Shown: positions 37,015 through 48,066, numbered from the stretch's first letter. The stretch is DNA of 64,000 nt from Brachyspira alvinipulli ATCC 51933 (GCF_000518245.1 NZ_JADF01000018.1:108477-172476); one strand, 5' to 3'. Numbers and translations: made by a program. Notes: generated by a model not told the origin, from the sequence alone.

Positions 37015-37055
37015 TTGAAAAAGATTTTTAATATTATATATTATATATTATATAT
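37015..37055 (+). promoter_or_regulatory. rubrerythrin promoter region with 7-bp tandem repeat
   Basis: ATATTAT repeats with period 7 for 25 bp (37031-37055, about 3.6 units). TTGAAA at 37015-37020 is a possible -35 whose -10 would fall inside the repeat. Confidence 0.5.
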
Positions 37056-37096
37056 GTGTAGCAAAGTTTTTTATAATTTATTATGAAGGAGAAAAT

Positions 37097-37594
37097 ATGG
37101 ATTTAAAGAAATCACAAACTAATGAAAATTTGAAAACTGCTTTTATAGGTGAGGCTATAGCTAGATGTAAATATGCTTATTATGCTGAGAAGGCAAGAGA
37201 AGACGGAATGGAGAATTTGGCATTAGCATTTGAGAAGGCTGCAAGGAACGAACAGGAACATGGTAAATTATGGTTTGAACGCTATCATGGCATATTCTCA
37301 AAAGATGAGAATTTAAAAGATGCCATAGCTAGTGAAACATACGAAGCTACTGATATGTATTTAAATTTTGCAAAAACAGCTAGAGAAGAAGGCTTTAATG
37401 ATATAGCAATTCTTTTTGAGCATGTTGCCAAAATAGAAGAAGAGCATAAAAAAATGTTTGAAAAATATTTAGGTAACAATATAGAAAGTTTAAACAGATG
37501 GCAATGCGGTAAATGCGGATATGTACATAATGAAGCTAAAGCTCCTAAGAAATGCCCTGTTTGTGAGCAGTATAGAGTTGGAGGAATAAATTAA
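37097..37594 (+). CDS. rbr: rubrerythrin
   Basis: Rubrerythrin reduces hydrogen peroxide in anaerobes using a di-iron centre and a C-terminal rubredoxin. Ligands are visible: E19 in AFIGEAIARCKY, E52 and H55 in RNEQEHG, further Glu in the third helix, and the EEEH set in KIEEEHKKMF. The rubredoxin cysteines are CGKCGY and CPVC. AAGGAG precedes the ATG. The flavin reductase-rubredoxin fusion at 20922 is a likely electron donor. A near-copy lacking one ligand lies at 47581. Confidence 0.95.
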   Translation: MDLKKSQTNENLKTAFIGEAIARCKYAYYAEKAREDGMENLALAFEKAARNEQEHGKLWFERYHGIFSKDENLKDAIASETYEATDMYLNFAKTAREEGFNDIAILFEHVAKIEEEHKKMFEKYLGNNIESLNRWQCGKCGYVHNEAKAPKKCPVCEQYRVGGIN

Positions 37595-37635
37595 TAAACA
37601 CATATATTAAAAAATTATTATTTATGGAGGTATCA

Positions 37636-38379
37636 ATGTATAGAAAAAGAGCCGAGTTTTTAGCAGAACTAATGGGATCAATGTTTTTAATAATGTTCGG
37701 ATGCGGAGTAGTTGCATCAGTTAATATTGGAAATACTGGTGCACCTGTTGATATACATATAGCTTGGGGACTTGCTGTTACTTTTGGTATATATGTATCC
37801 GGAAAAATAAGCGGTGCACATTTGAATCCTGCCGTTACATTAGGTTTAGCTGTTACAAGCAGATTTCCATGGTCAAAAGTATGGTATTATATATTGGCAC
37901 AAATGATAGGATGTTTTATAGGTGCTGCTGTAGTATTTGCCGTTTATTATGGTAAATGGATGGAAGTTGATCCTACACTTTCTAGTACAACTGGAGTATT
38001 TGCTACATTTCCATCTGTTCCAGGCTTTTGGTATGGATTTATAGACCAAGTTGTAGGAACATTTATTCTAGTATTTTTAATTCTTGCTACAGGAGATTCA
38101 AATAATACTCCTGCTGGTGCAAATTTAGGACCTATAATAGTAGGACTTATAATAGTTGCTATAGGAGCATCTTTTGGATTCATGCATGGATATGCTGTTA
38201 ATCCTGCTCGTGATTTAGGACCTAGACTTTTTGCAGTTGCTGTAGGATTTCAAAATAACGGACTTACAGATGGTTCTAATGTATGGTTAGTTCCTGTTAT
38301 AGGACCTATAGTCGGAGGTGTTTTAGGTGCTATTGTTTATGATTTTACTATAGGTAAAGCATTAGCAGTTAAAAATTAG
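37636..38379 (+). CDS. glpF: glycerol uptake facilitator (aquaglyceroporin)
   Basis: This 247-residue membrane channel of the MIP family admits glycerol. The two NPA boxes are N64-P65-A66 (GAHLNPAV) and N189-P190-A191 (AVNPARDLGPR); the Asp after the second box marks the glycerol-conducting type. The ATG at 37636 follows GGAGG at 37626-37630; an in-frame ATG at 37624 would include that site. glpK follows 24 bp later. Confidence 0.96.
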   Translation: MYRKRAEFLAELMGSMFLIMFGCGVVASVNIGNTGAPVDIHIAWGLAVTFGIYVSGKISGAHLNPAVTLGLAVTSRFPWSKVWYYILAQMIGCFIGAAVVFAVYYGKWMEVDPTLSSTTGVFATFPSVPGFWYGFIDQVVGTFILVFLILATGDSNNTPAGANLGPIIVGLIIVAIGASFGFMHGYAVNPARDLGPRLFAVAVGFQNNGLTDGSNVWLVPVIGPIVGGVLGAIVYDFTIGKALAVKN

Positions 38380-38391
38380 TATATAAATTAA

Positions 38392-39888
<1,497 letters not shown>

Positions 39889-39906
39889 TTTAAATAAGGA
39901 ATATAT

Positions 39907-41346
39907 ATGTATGATATATTGATTATAGGAGCAGGAGTATCAGGTACTTCATCAGCACGCGAGCTTTCAAGATATAAAGCTAGTATATGTGTTGTTGAGA
40001 GAGGGGAAGATGTTTGTTCCGGTACTTCAAAATCCAATAGCGGAATAGTTCATGCCGGTTTTGATGCTGCCAACGGTTCTCTTATGGCTAAGTTAAATGT
40101 TTTAGGTAATAAAATGATGCCTAAAATAGCAGAAGACCTTGATGTGCCTTTCAGACAAAATGGTTCTTTGGTAGTTTGTACTAATGAAGAGGATATGCCT
40201 AATTTGCAGGCTATATATGAAAGAGGAATTAAAAATGGAGTTGATGGGCTTCAAATATTGAACAGAGAAGAAGTTCATAAAAGAGAGCCTAATTTAAATG
40301 ACAATGTATGTGCTGCTTTGTATGCATCTACCGGAGGAATAGTTGATCCTTTTATATTAAATATTGCCTATGCTGAAAATGCCCATGCTAATGGAGTTGA
40401 GTTTAAATTCTATACTGAAGTAATAAATATAAAAAAACTCTCTGACGGAACTTTTGAAGCAGAAACTAATAACGGAATTATAAAAGCTAAATATATAGTT
40501 AATGCTGCCGGAGTTTATGCTGATAAGTTTCATAATATGATGAGCAAAAATAAAATACATATTACCCCAAGAAGAGGAGATTATATTCTGCTTGATAATG
40601 AGGTTGATAATTTAGTAACTTCAACAATATTTGCACTTCCTACAAAATTGGGTAAAGGTATATTAGTTACACCTACAGCTCATGGAAACATAATGCTTGG
40701 ACCTACTGCCATTGATATAGAAGATAAAGAGGGACTAAATACAACTGCTGAAGGACTTGCTCAGATTATAGAAAAATCCAAAATGACAGTTAAAAATATT
40801 CCTTATAATAAAGTTATTACTTCATTCTGCGGGCTTCGTCCTCATGAGGATAATCATGAATTTATTATTAAAGAGCTTGAAGACTGCGAAGGATTTTTTG
40901 ACTGTGCCGGAATAGAATCTCCGGGGCTTGCATCCTCTCCTGCTGTTGGTTTAATGGTTGCTGATATTGTAAGTAAAAAAGGAAATTTTGAGAAAAAAGA
41001 AAACTTTATAGAAAAAAGAAAAGGAATAACGCATTTTAATAAACTTTCTAATGAAGAGAAAAATAAATTTATAAAAGAAAATCCTTTATACGGGCATATA
41101 ATTTGTAGATGCGAAAAGGTAACAGAAGGCGAAATATTAGAGGCTATAAAAAGTCCCATAGGAGCTAAATCTATTGATGGAATAAAAAGAAGGGTAAGGG
41201 CAGGACTTGGAAGATGTCAGGGAGGATTCTGTTCTCCTAAAATTATAGAGATTTTAGCCCGTGAATTAAATGTTTCTCCTTTAACTATTACTAAATGCGG
41301 AAAAGGTTCTGAAATAGTTATCGGGTATGATAAAGAAATTTTGTAA
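39907..41346 (+). CDS. GlpA-like FAD-dependent glycerol-3-phosphate dehydrogenase with BFD-like [2Fe-2S] domain
   Basis: This 479-residue flavoprotein oxidises glycerol-3-phosphate to dihydroxyacetone phosphate. The N-terminal FAD site is DILIIGAGVSGTSSARELS, the DAO fold spans to about residue 360, and a C-terminal BFD-like domain carries cysteines ICRCEK and GRCQGGFC for a [2Fe-2S] cluster. AAGGAA precedes the ATG. With the next gene and the DUF1667 protein it matches the three-part anaerobic glycerol-3-phosphate dehydrogenase arrangement common in Clostridia and spirochaetes. E. coli GlpA is the reference; the exact electron acceptor is unknown. Confidence 0.9.
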   Translation: MYDILIIGAGVSGTSSARELSRYKASICVVERGEDVCSGTSKSNSGIVHAGFDAANGSLMAKLNVLGNKMMPKIAEDLDVPFRQNGSLVVCTNEEDMPNLQAIYERGIKNGVDGLQILNREEVHKREPNLNDNVCAALYASTGGIVDPFILNIAYAENAHANGVEFKFYTEVINIKKLSDGTFEAETNNGIIKAKYIVNAAGVYADKFHNMMSKNKIHITPRRGDYILLDNEVDNLVTSTIFALPTKLGKGILVTPTAHGNIMLGPTAIDIEDKEGLNTTAEGLAQIIEKSKMTVKNIPYNKVITSFCGLRPHEDNHEFIIKELEDCEGFFDCAGIESPGLASSPAVGLMVADIVSKKGNFEKKENFIEKRKGITHFNKLSNEEKNKFIKENPLYGHIICRCEKVTEGEILEAIKSPIGAKSIDGIKRRVRAGLGRCQGGFCSPKIIEILARELNVSPLTITKCGKGSEIVIGYDKEIL

Positions 41347-41406
41347 TTTACAAGTTTATTAAATTAAAAACAATATAAATTATTTGTTTTGATTTAAGGA
41401 GTAAAA

Positions 41407-42681
41407 ATGCAATGTTATGATGTTGTTGTTATAGGCGGAGGACCTGCCGGACTTGCAGCTTCCGTTTCTGCCAAAGAAAATGGAATAGATAATTTACTTA
41501 TGATTGAACGGGATAATGTGCTTGGAGGCATACTCAATCAATGCATACATAATGGTTTCGGGCTTCATAGATTCGGAGAAGAGCTTACAGGTCCTGAATA
41601 TGCTTATAGATTCATAGAGAAAGTTATTGATTTAAATATAAATTATAAACTTAATACTATGGTTTTGGATATTGAGCTTAATAATGACAAGACAAAAAAA
41701 ATTACTTATATAAATAAAGAAGAGGGTGTTATTCAAATTAATGCCAAAGCTGTAATACTTGCTATGGGATGCCGTGAACGTTCAAGAGGGGCTTTGAATA
41801 TACCGGGATTTAGACCTGCAGGTATATTTTCTGCTGGTGCTGCTCAGCATTTAGTTAATATTGAAGGATATATGCCTGGTAAAGAAGTTGTTATACTTGG
41901 TTCCGGCGATATAGGGCTTATTATGGCTAGGAGAATGACTTTTGAAGGAGCTAAAGTAAAAGTAGTAGCTGAGATACTTCCTTTCTCCGGAGGGCTTAAA
42001 AGAAATATAGTTCAATGTTTGGACGATTTCGGTATTCCTCTTAAACTTAGCCATACAGTAATAGATATTAAAGGAAAAGACAGACTTGAAGGCGTTACAA
42101 TAGCTAAAGTTGATGAGAATATGAAGCCTATTAAAGGTACTGAAGAATATTATTCCTGCGATACTTTGCTTTTATCTGTGGGGCTTATTCCTGAAAATGA
42201 GCTTTCAAAAGAGATTGGTGTTGAGATTAATCCCATCACTTCCGGTGCCATAGTTAATGAAAGTTTGGAGACTAATATTGACGGAGTATTCTCCTGCGGC
42301 AATGTTCTTCATGTTCATGATTTAGTTGACTTTGTATCTGAAGAGGCTGAAACTGCAGGAAAGAGTGCTGCTTCTTATGTTCTTAAAAACAAAAGAAGAG
42401 ATGATAAAAACTCTATTTTCTTAAAAGGCTCTAATGGAGTTAGATATACTGTACCTTCTATGATTAATGCTCAAAATGTAGATGATCATGTAATGGTAAG
42501 GTTCAGAGTAAGCAATATATTCCAAAATAAATTTTTGAATGTTTATTTTGACAGTGAGAGAGTTATACATAAAAAGCATTTAATATTTGCTCCAGGTGAA
42601 ATGGAGACTGTTAAGCTTGATAAGGCAATGCTTTCAAAAGAAGGCTTAAAAAATATTGAGTTTAAGATAGAGGATAATTAA
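41407..42681 (+). CDS. FAD/NAD(P)-dependent oxidoreductase of the glycerol operon
   Basis: This 424-residue pyridine nucleotide-disulfide-type flavoprotein has an N-terminal FAD motif (YDVVVIGGGPAGLAAS), a second nucleotide motif (EVVILGSGDIGLIMARR) and a final FAD box (IDGVFSCGNVLHVHD). There is no CxxxxC redox pair in the usual position. It probably passes electrons from the GlpA-like subunit to NAD or another carrier, standing in for GlpB. AAGGAG precedes the ATG. The last base of its stop is the first base of the next ATG, so coupling is likely. Confidence 0.88.
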   Translation: MQCYDVVVIGGGPAGLAASVSAKENGIDNLLMIERDNVLGGILNQCIHNGFGLHRFGEELTGPEYAYRFIEKVIDLNINYKLNTMVLDIELNNDKTKKITYINKEEGVIQINAKAVILAMGCRERSRGALNIPGFRPAGIFSAGAAQHLVNIEGYMPGKEVVILGSGDIGLIMARRMTFEGAKVKVVAEILPFSGGLKRNIVQCLDDFGIPLKLSHTVIDIKGKDRLEGVTIAKVDENMKPIKGTEEYYSCDTLLLSVGLIPENELSKEIGVEINPITSGAIVNESLETNIDGVFSCGNVLHVHDLVDFVSEEAETAGKSAASYVLKNKRRDDKNSIFLKGSNGVRYTVPSMINAQNVDDHVMVRFRVSNIFQNKFLNVYFDSERVIHKKHLIFAPGEMETVKLDKAMLSKEGLKNIEFKIEDN

Positions 42682-43553
42682 TGAGTAAAACTATAAGATT
42701 GATTTATCCGCAGTGGCAGGGTGGAATTATATCTGATTGGATAAAGGAATTAAAGCCTGAAGATTCTTCAAGAGGTTATTATCTTGGGGCAAAATTACTA
42801 AACATACTTGCACCTCAAAATGATAATCATGAAACTTTAGAAGTTCCTATTTCTTTAGATATAAAAAACAGAGAAATAAAAAATGGAATTATGGATTATG
42901 ATTTTATAGTATCTCAAACTAAAAATGCTTTAGATATTTTAAATAAAAGTAATCCTGATAAAATAATCACTTTCGGAGGAGAATGTTCTGTAAGTGTAGT
43001 GCCTTTCACATATTTAAATAAAAAATATGATAATGATGCTGCTTTAATTTGGATAGATGCTCATCCTGATATTACTTTGCCCGAAGATAATACTTATGCC
43101 GGATATCATGCTATGGCTGTAAGTGCTTGTATGGGTAATGTTGATAAAGATATAAGCTCCATACTTCCAAGCAGAATTTCCGCTGATAGAATATTATTTG
43201 TGGGGCTTAGAGATTGGGAAAGAGATGAAATAAAAAATAGACAGAAGGAATATAACATACCTCATTTTGCTCCTGATGAAACTTCTTCTTCAAGTGAAGG
43301 CATAATAAATTGGCTTAAGAAATGCAATGCTTCTAAAGTTTTAATACATTTTGATTTGGATGTGCTTGATCCTAATGAGATAATAGCTGCTGCCGGTGTT
43401 TCTGATAATGGAATGAAAATAAAAGAAGCTGTTAGAGTGATTAATGATATTTCAAAAGAAAAAGAGATTGTAGGTTTTACTATAGCTGAGCATATTCCAA
43501 GAATTGAAATAATGCTTAAAAATATGATGTCTGATTTGAGCTTATTTAATTAA
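42681..43553 (+). CDS. arginase/ureohydrolase-family protein in the glycerol operon
   Basis: This 290-residue protein has the ureohydrolase fold motifs: FGGECS (98-103), IDAHPD (125-130) and HFDLDVLDP (223-231). The Mn ligands D126, H128, D130, D225 and D227 are present, but the His normally found in the first box (GGDHS) is C102. Arginase, agmatinase, formiminoglutamase or guanidine hydrolase activity are all possible and the substrate is open. It is translationally coupled to the oxidoreductase before it and followed after 38 bp by DUF1667, an odd place for nitrogen metabolism. Confidence 0.85.
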   Translation: MSKTIRLIYPQWQGGIISDWIKELKPEDSSRGYYLGAKLLNILAPQNDNHETLEVPISLDIKNREIKNGIMDYDFIVSQTKNALDILNKSNPDKIITFGGECSVSVVPFTYLNKKYDNDAALIWIDAHPDITLPEDNTYAGYHAMAVSACMGNVDKDISSILPSRISADRILFVGLRDWERDEIKNRQKEYNIPHFAPDETSSSSEGIINWLKKCNASKVLIHFDLDVLDPNEIIAAAGVSDNGMKIKEAVRVINDISKEKEIVGFTIAEHIPRIEIMLKNMMSDLSLFN

Positions 43554-43591
43554 CTTAATATAAAAACAAAAAAAATAAGGAAGTAATCAAT

Positions 43592-43951
43592 ATGGAAAAA
43601 AAAGAATTAACTTGTATATGCTGTCCTATGGGCTGTGCTTTGTCTGTAGAATTAGAAGGCAGTAATGTTTTAAGTGTAAACGGCAATACATGTAAAAGGG
43701 GCGACACTTATGCAAGAGATGAAGTTGTTCGTCCTGTTAGAATGGTTACTTCCATAGTAAAAGTAAAAAATGGAAATTTAAAAATGCTTCCTGTTAAAAC
43801 TAAAGAACCTATAGACAAATCAAAAATACATGAATGTTTAGAGGCTTTAAAAAATGTAGAAGTTAATGCTCCTATCCATATAGGAGACATTATACTTCAT
43901 AATATTGCCGGTGTTGATATTATAGCTACTAGAAATATTGAAGCAATTTAA
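43592..43951 (+). CDS. DUF1667 protein, cysteine-rich glycerol-operon subunit
   Basis: This 119-residue protein has the DUF1667 pattern C8-x-x-C11-P-x-G-C15 plus C34, likely to bind an iron-sulfur cluster. DUF1667 genes follow glycerol-3-phosphate dehydrogenase and pyridine-nucleotide oxidoreductase genes in many anaerobes, so it is probably the small electron-transfer subunit (GlpC-like in role only). AAGGAAG precedes the ATG. Confidence 0.9.
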   Translation: MEKKELTCICCPMGCALSVELEGSNVLSVNGNTCKRGDTYARDEVVRPVRMVTSIVKVKNGNLKMLPVKTKEPIDKSKIHECLEALKNVEVNAPIHIGDIILHNIAGVDIIATRNIEAI

Positions 43952-43955
43952 TATT

Positions 43956-45158
43956 TCAATTTTGCTGTGTATTTTCGTATTTTTCATCTGCTTTTTTCAT
44001 TAATGCTTTAAATTTCTCTTTTATTAAAGCTGTTCTCTTTTTCTGAAGCATTATGTTAACAGCTATAGAATAACATATAAGAGAAACTATCATCATAAAT
44101 AAGAAAGCTATAAAATAAGAAAATTTAGAAGCCAAATAACCTACAATAAAAGGTACTATTAAAGCAGCAATACCCGTTAAAGTTTCATTAACAGCAACAT
44201 TATTTGAAGCATTTTCTTGGTCAGCTAATGCATAATAAAGCCCGAAGAAATATCCGAATCCGCTTACAAATCCCAAAAACATAAATGAAAGTAAAAACAG
44301 CCAAAAATTTTTAGTAATAAGAATTAAAGTAAGAGCAGCAGGTGTAAATAATCCTACAATAGTAAATACTCTTTTTGTTTCCAAAAATCTCAAATAAAAA
44401 GCACTGATTAAAGAACCTATAGCCATAAATCCTGATAAACTTCCTACTAATATTCCGGCAATAGATTCTGATAATCCTACTTGCTTTATACCATAGTCTA
44501 AGAACATAAATCTTAATGTATGTAAAACGGCAGCACCTACAAATATTATAAGCCATCCTATATATACTTTATATCTAGGAGCTCTCATAAAAGGTTCTTC
44601 CCATTTATGACGTTTGGATTTGAAATGTAAATGCCTTGACATATAGAAAAAAACGAATATTAATATACTCATTGCTATAACTATAAAAAATCCTATATTT
44701 GGATTTAATTTATATATGAATCCTGTTATAATAGGTCCTACAGCAAGTCCCAATGTCCATGAGAATATAAAAAGTCCGCTGCTTATTCTTATAGGTAAAT
44801 CTTTAGAAACGCTGTCCAATAATGATTGAAAGCATACAAAAAATACTGTAGTGTTTGCTCCGAATAAAAAAGAATATAATAATGCCATTTCATTAGGAAG
44901 ATACAGTAAAGAAAAAATAGATATTACTACTTGCGTGCATGCTTGAATATATAATAATCTTGGATATATTGATTTTGGAATTTTAAATTTAGAAAAAGTT
45001 CCGGCAGATACCATCATGCCTGTGCCGTATGAGACACCTAGTAATGATATAAAAAATGGATTAGCACCTGATATAGAGGCATTTATAACTAAAACGGTAC
45101 TAAATATGCTTGAACATAAGTAAATTAAAAACGGCATTGAATAAACTAAAATAGTCAT
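43956..45158 (-). CDS. MFS transporter
   Basis: The 400-residue protein has about twelve hydrophobic segments with a basic cytoplasmic loop in the middle (SRHLHFKSKRHKW), as in the major facilitator superfamily. The substrate is not identifiable. It ends 4 bp from the DUF1667 stop on the opposite strand. A stem plus T8 on its own strand lies in the leader, 34-70 nt before the ATG, suggesting attenuation. Confidence 0.88.
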   Translation of the reverse strand: MTILVYSMPFLIYLCSSIFSTVLVINASISGANPFFISLLGVSYGTGMMVSAGTFSKFKIPKSIYPRLLYIQACTQVVISIFSLLYLPNEMALLYSFLFGANTTVFFVCFQSLLDSVSKDLPIRISSGLFIFSWTLGLAVGPIITGFIYKLNPNIGFFIVIAMSILIFVFFYMSRHLHFKSKRHKWEEPFMRAPRYKVYIGWLIIFVGAAVLHTLRFMFLDYGIKQVGLSESIAGILVGSLSGFMAIGSLISAFYLRFLETKRVFTIVGLFTPAALTLILITKNFWLFLLSFMFLGFVSGFGYFFGLYYALADQENASNNVAVNETLTGIAALIVPFIVGYLASKFSYFIAFLFMMIVSLICYSIAVNIMLQKKRTALIKEKFKALMKKADEKYENTQQN

Positions 45159-45191
45159 AATCTTTTTTTACCTTCTAAACAAACAAATTTC

Positions 45192-45227
45192 TGTAAAAAA
45201 AAGGGACACTAATTAAAGCGTCCCTTT
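45192..45227 (-). terminator. terminator-like hairpin in the MFS gene leader
   Basis: On the minus strand AAAGGGAC (complement of 45220-45227) pairs with GTCCCTTT (complement of 45200-45207), followed by a run of T. It lies upstream of the MFS start, and no other minus-strand gene precedes it before recJ. Confidence 0.75.
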
Positions 45228-45381
45228 AGTTAAATAATATATTATTATAAAAAAAATGATATATGGATATTTTATTTTTTTAAATTTTTTTAAATTTTTA
45301 TGTTTTAACTTAATATTAATGGCACTTGAAAGAATATCATAAATAAAATATACTGTTTGGGATTAAATACTATTAATATAA

Positions 45382-47556
45382 GTGAAAAATATGATTAAAG
45401 ATATAGATAATTTGCATCCTGTTATAAAGGAATTATTAAAATTAAGAGGCATTACATCAAAAAATGATATTTTCAATTTTTTCTTTCAGGATATATATTC
45501 TCTTTCAAATCCATTTGATATAAAAGATGTAAATGTGTTTGTTGATAGAATAAAAGAAGCTATAAATAATGATGAAAAAATACTTATATATGGGGATAAA
45601 GATGCTGACGGAATTACAGCTGCTTCCATAATTTATAATACATTAAAAGTAGTTACAAAAAATGTTGAAGCTTTTGTACCTAATCATGAAACAGGATACG
45701 GGCTTTCCAAAACTGTTATAGAAGAATATGCTAATTCTGGAGTAAGTCTTATAATAACTGTAGACTGCGGTATATCAAATGTTGATGAAGTAGAGTTTGC
45801 TCGTGATTTATCTATTGATATTATCATAACAGATCATCATGATATTCCGGAAATACTTCCTAATGCTTATGCTATATTTAATCCTAAACTTTATAATACA
45901 GGATTTTCATCTAAAAATTTTTCAGGATGTGCTGTAGCATTCAAACTTATGCAAGCCTTTGTTTTTTCATATACCAAACTTTATAATAAAGATATAATAG
46001 TATTGGATTATGAAATAGATAAAGCAAAAAATACTTTAAAAAGAATCAGAGCTTTAAAATCTGTAAATTTTGTTGCAAGCGATGATGTATTTGGTTTTGA
46101 GCTTGTTAATGATAATAATTGTTACAAGTCTATTTATATAGATTATTATGATGAACTTATGAGCGAAGATGAGGTATTGGAAGAGCTAGCAAGTTATATG
46201 TTTGAGGGAGAGGGTACTGTACTTGTATTGACTGGAGGAGAAGACAGATTAAAAAGGCTTTTATCATTGTATGAGAAATATGATATATATCTGCCTGAAT
46301 ATGATGGTGTTTATGATCTTCTACAGCTTGGTTCTAAATATGGAAATGTTAATATAAAAACTACAAAGACTTTAAATGATTTTGCTTTGGCTCTTAATGT
46401 TAATATTTATAAATATGATGATATTGAATATAGAGATTTAATAATAAAGATGGAAATATTTAGAAGAATGTTTTATATAAGTCAGAGCAATCTTCAAAAT
46501 TATATACGTAAAAAATCAATACTTGTACTATTTGGAACTGTTGCTGATGTTGTGCCTCTTACAGAAGAAAACAGAACTTATGTGAAATGTGCTTTAAAAG
46601 AATTGGAAAATCCAACTCATATTAGATATACTGCTATGTTGGAAAGAATAAATTTATTAAATACTAAAATAGATACTCAAGCTATAAGCTGGAAATTAGC
46701 ACCGTTTATTAATGCAGCCGGCAGAATGGGAAGTCCTGAGACTGCACTGAAACTTCTTACTTCAGAATTGAGGGAGGAGGCAGTGTCATTATCTCAGGAA
46801 GTTTATAATATGAATGAAACTAGAAAGTCTTTAACAGAATCTAATTTCAGTATAGTTAATGAATATATAAAAATAAATAAATGTCTTTCTCTTCCTGTTA
46901 TTATAGTAAAAAGCGATAAAATAGAGCAGGGTTTGACGGGATTAATAGCGGGAAAGGTTTTAAGTGAATATGGAAAAACTGCTGTGATAATGTATGAAAA
47001 TGAATCTGGAATTTGTGTAGGAAGTATAAGAAGCAGGGGAGACGATAATGCTAGAGATATGCTTGAAGCATCAAAAGTTTATTTGATAAAATTCGGCGGA
47101 CATAAAAATGCTGCTGGATTTACTTTGGAAAGTGAAAATTTTGATAAGTTTTCAAGTAAAATAATAAAATATGCATCGTCTCAAAATTTCCAAACAGAAA
47201 AAGAAGAAGATGCTTTTGATATGGAATTAAGTTTTAATGATATTGATATGAAACTAGCAGGCATGCTTGAATTATTTGAGCCTTATGGAAGCGGAAATGA
47301 AGAGCCTGTATTTATGTCTAAAAAAGTGAAAATTAATGAAATAAAAAAAATGCCTAAAAATAATAAACTTCATTTAAGATTGGAATTAAGTCAGAATAAT
47401 AAAAATGTAAGTGCAGTTATTTGGAATAGCAGCGAAGAAGAAGTGAATAAATTAGAAAATGCCAATTATATCGATATTATATATAAATTAAAAGTTAATC
47501 GTTTTGCTAATAGTTCCGATGCCAGAATATATATAGATAAATATAAAATATTTTGA
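45382..47556 (+). CDS. recJ: single-stranded-DNA exonuclease RecJ
   Basis: RecJ is the 5'-3' exonuclease of recombination and repair. The DHH core shows ILIYGDKDADGITA, TVDCGI and TDHHDIPE, and the DHHA1 region shows GLTGLIAGKVLSEYGK and FGGHKNAAGFTL. The 724-residue form starts at GTG 45382; an ATG three codons later at 45391 is equally possible, and neither has a clear ribosome site. A spirochaete-like insertion of about 150 residues separates the DHH motifs. The motif TTTGGGATTA at 45356-45365 also precedes ruvB. Confidence 0.94.
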   Translation: MKNMIKDIDNLHPVIKELLKLRGITSKNDIFNFFFQDIYSLSNPFDIKDVNVFVDRIKEAINNDEKILIYGDKDADGITAASIIYNTLKVVTKNVEAFVPNHETGYGLSKTVIEEYANSGVSLIITVDCGISNVDEVEFARDLSIDIIITDHHDIPEILPNAYAIFNPKLYNTGFSSKNFSGCAVAFKLMQAFVFSYTKLYNKDIIVLDYEIDKAKNTLKRIRALKSVNFVASDDVFGFELVNDNNCYKSIYIDYYDELMSEDEVLEELASYMFEGEGTVLVLTGGEDRLKRLLSLYEKYDIYLPEYDGVYDLLQLGSKYGNVNIKTTKTLNDFALALNVNIYKYDDIEYRDLIIKMEIFRRMFYISQSNLQNYIRKKSILVLFGTVADVVPLTEENRTYVKCALKELENPTHIRYTAMLERINLLNTKIDTQAISWKLAPFINAAGRMGSPETALKLLTSELREEAVSLSQEVYNMNETRKSLTESNFSIVNEYIKINKCLSLPVIIVKSDKIEQGLTGLIAGKVLSEYGKTAVIMYENESGICVGSIRSRGDDNARDMLEASKVYLIKFGGHKNAAGFTLESENFDKFSSKIIKYASSQNFQTEKEEDAFDMELSFNDIDMKLAGMLELFEPYGSGNEEPVFMSKKVKINEIKKMPKNNKLHLRLELSQNNKNVSAVIWNSSEEEVNKLENANYIDIIYKLKVNRFANSSDARIYIDKYKIF

Positions 47557-47580
47557 TTTAAGTTAGCGTATAAAATTATA

Positions 47581-48066
47581 TTATCCGCATATAGGACATT
47601 TTGAAGGCTTATTAATATCATCATGCATATATCCACATTTTGTGCATTGCCATTTGTTTATTTGTTCATTATCATTTGTTAAATATTTTTCAAACATTCT
47701 TTTATGACCTTCTTCTATCTTAGCTACATGTTCAAATAAAGCAGCTATATCATTAAAGCCCTCATTTTTAGCAGTTTCAGCAAAATTTAAATACATTATT
47801 TTAGATTCATAAGATTCATTAATAATTGCATCTTTCAAATTTTCATCTTTTGAGAATATGCCATGATAGCGTTCAAACCATAATCTTCCATGTTCCTGTT
47901 CATTCCTAGCAGCTTGTTCATAAGCTGATGCTAATACTTCCATTCCTTCTTCTCTGGCTTTTTTGGCATAATACATATACTTGCATCTTATTATACTTTT
48001 TATAATAAAAGCTGTTTTTAAATTTTCTTTTGTTTTTGAATTTAATAATTCCATATTTGTATCCAT
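47581..48066 (-). CDS. rubrerythrin paralogue lacking one iron ligand
   Basis: This 161-residue protein is about 70% identical by eye to the rubrerythrin at 37097, sharing the block from QEHG to HGIFSKDENLKDAI. The first-helix ligand is lost: AFIGEA of the active copy reads AFIIKS here, with K23 in place of Glu. The rubredoxin part keeps C..C and CPIC but ends immediately after. No ribosome site precedes either candidate ATG (48066 or 12 bp downstream). It may be impaired or repurposed. Confidence 0.88.
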   Translation of the reverse strand: MDTNMELLNSKTKENLKTAFIIKSIIRCKYMYYAKKAREEGMEVLASAYEQAARNEQEHGRLWFERYHGIFSKDENLKDAIINESYESKIMYLNFAETAKNEGFNDIAALFEHVAKIEEGHKRMFEKYLTNDNEQINKWQCTKCGYMHDDINKPSKCPICG

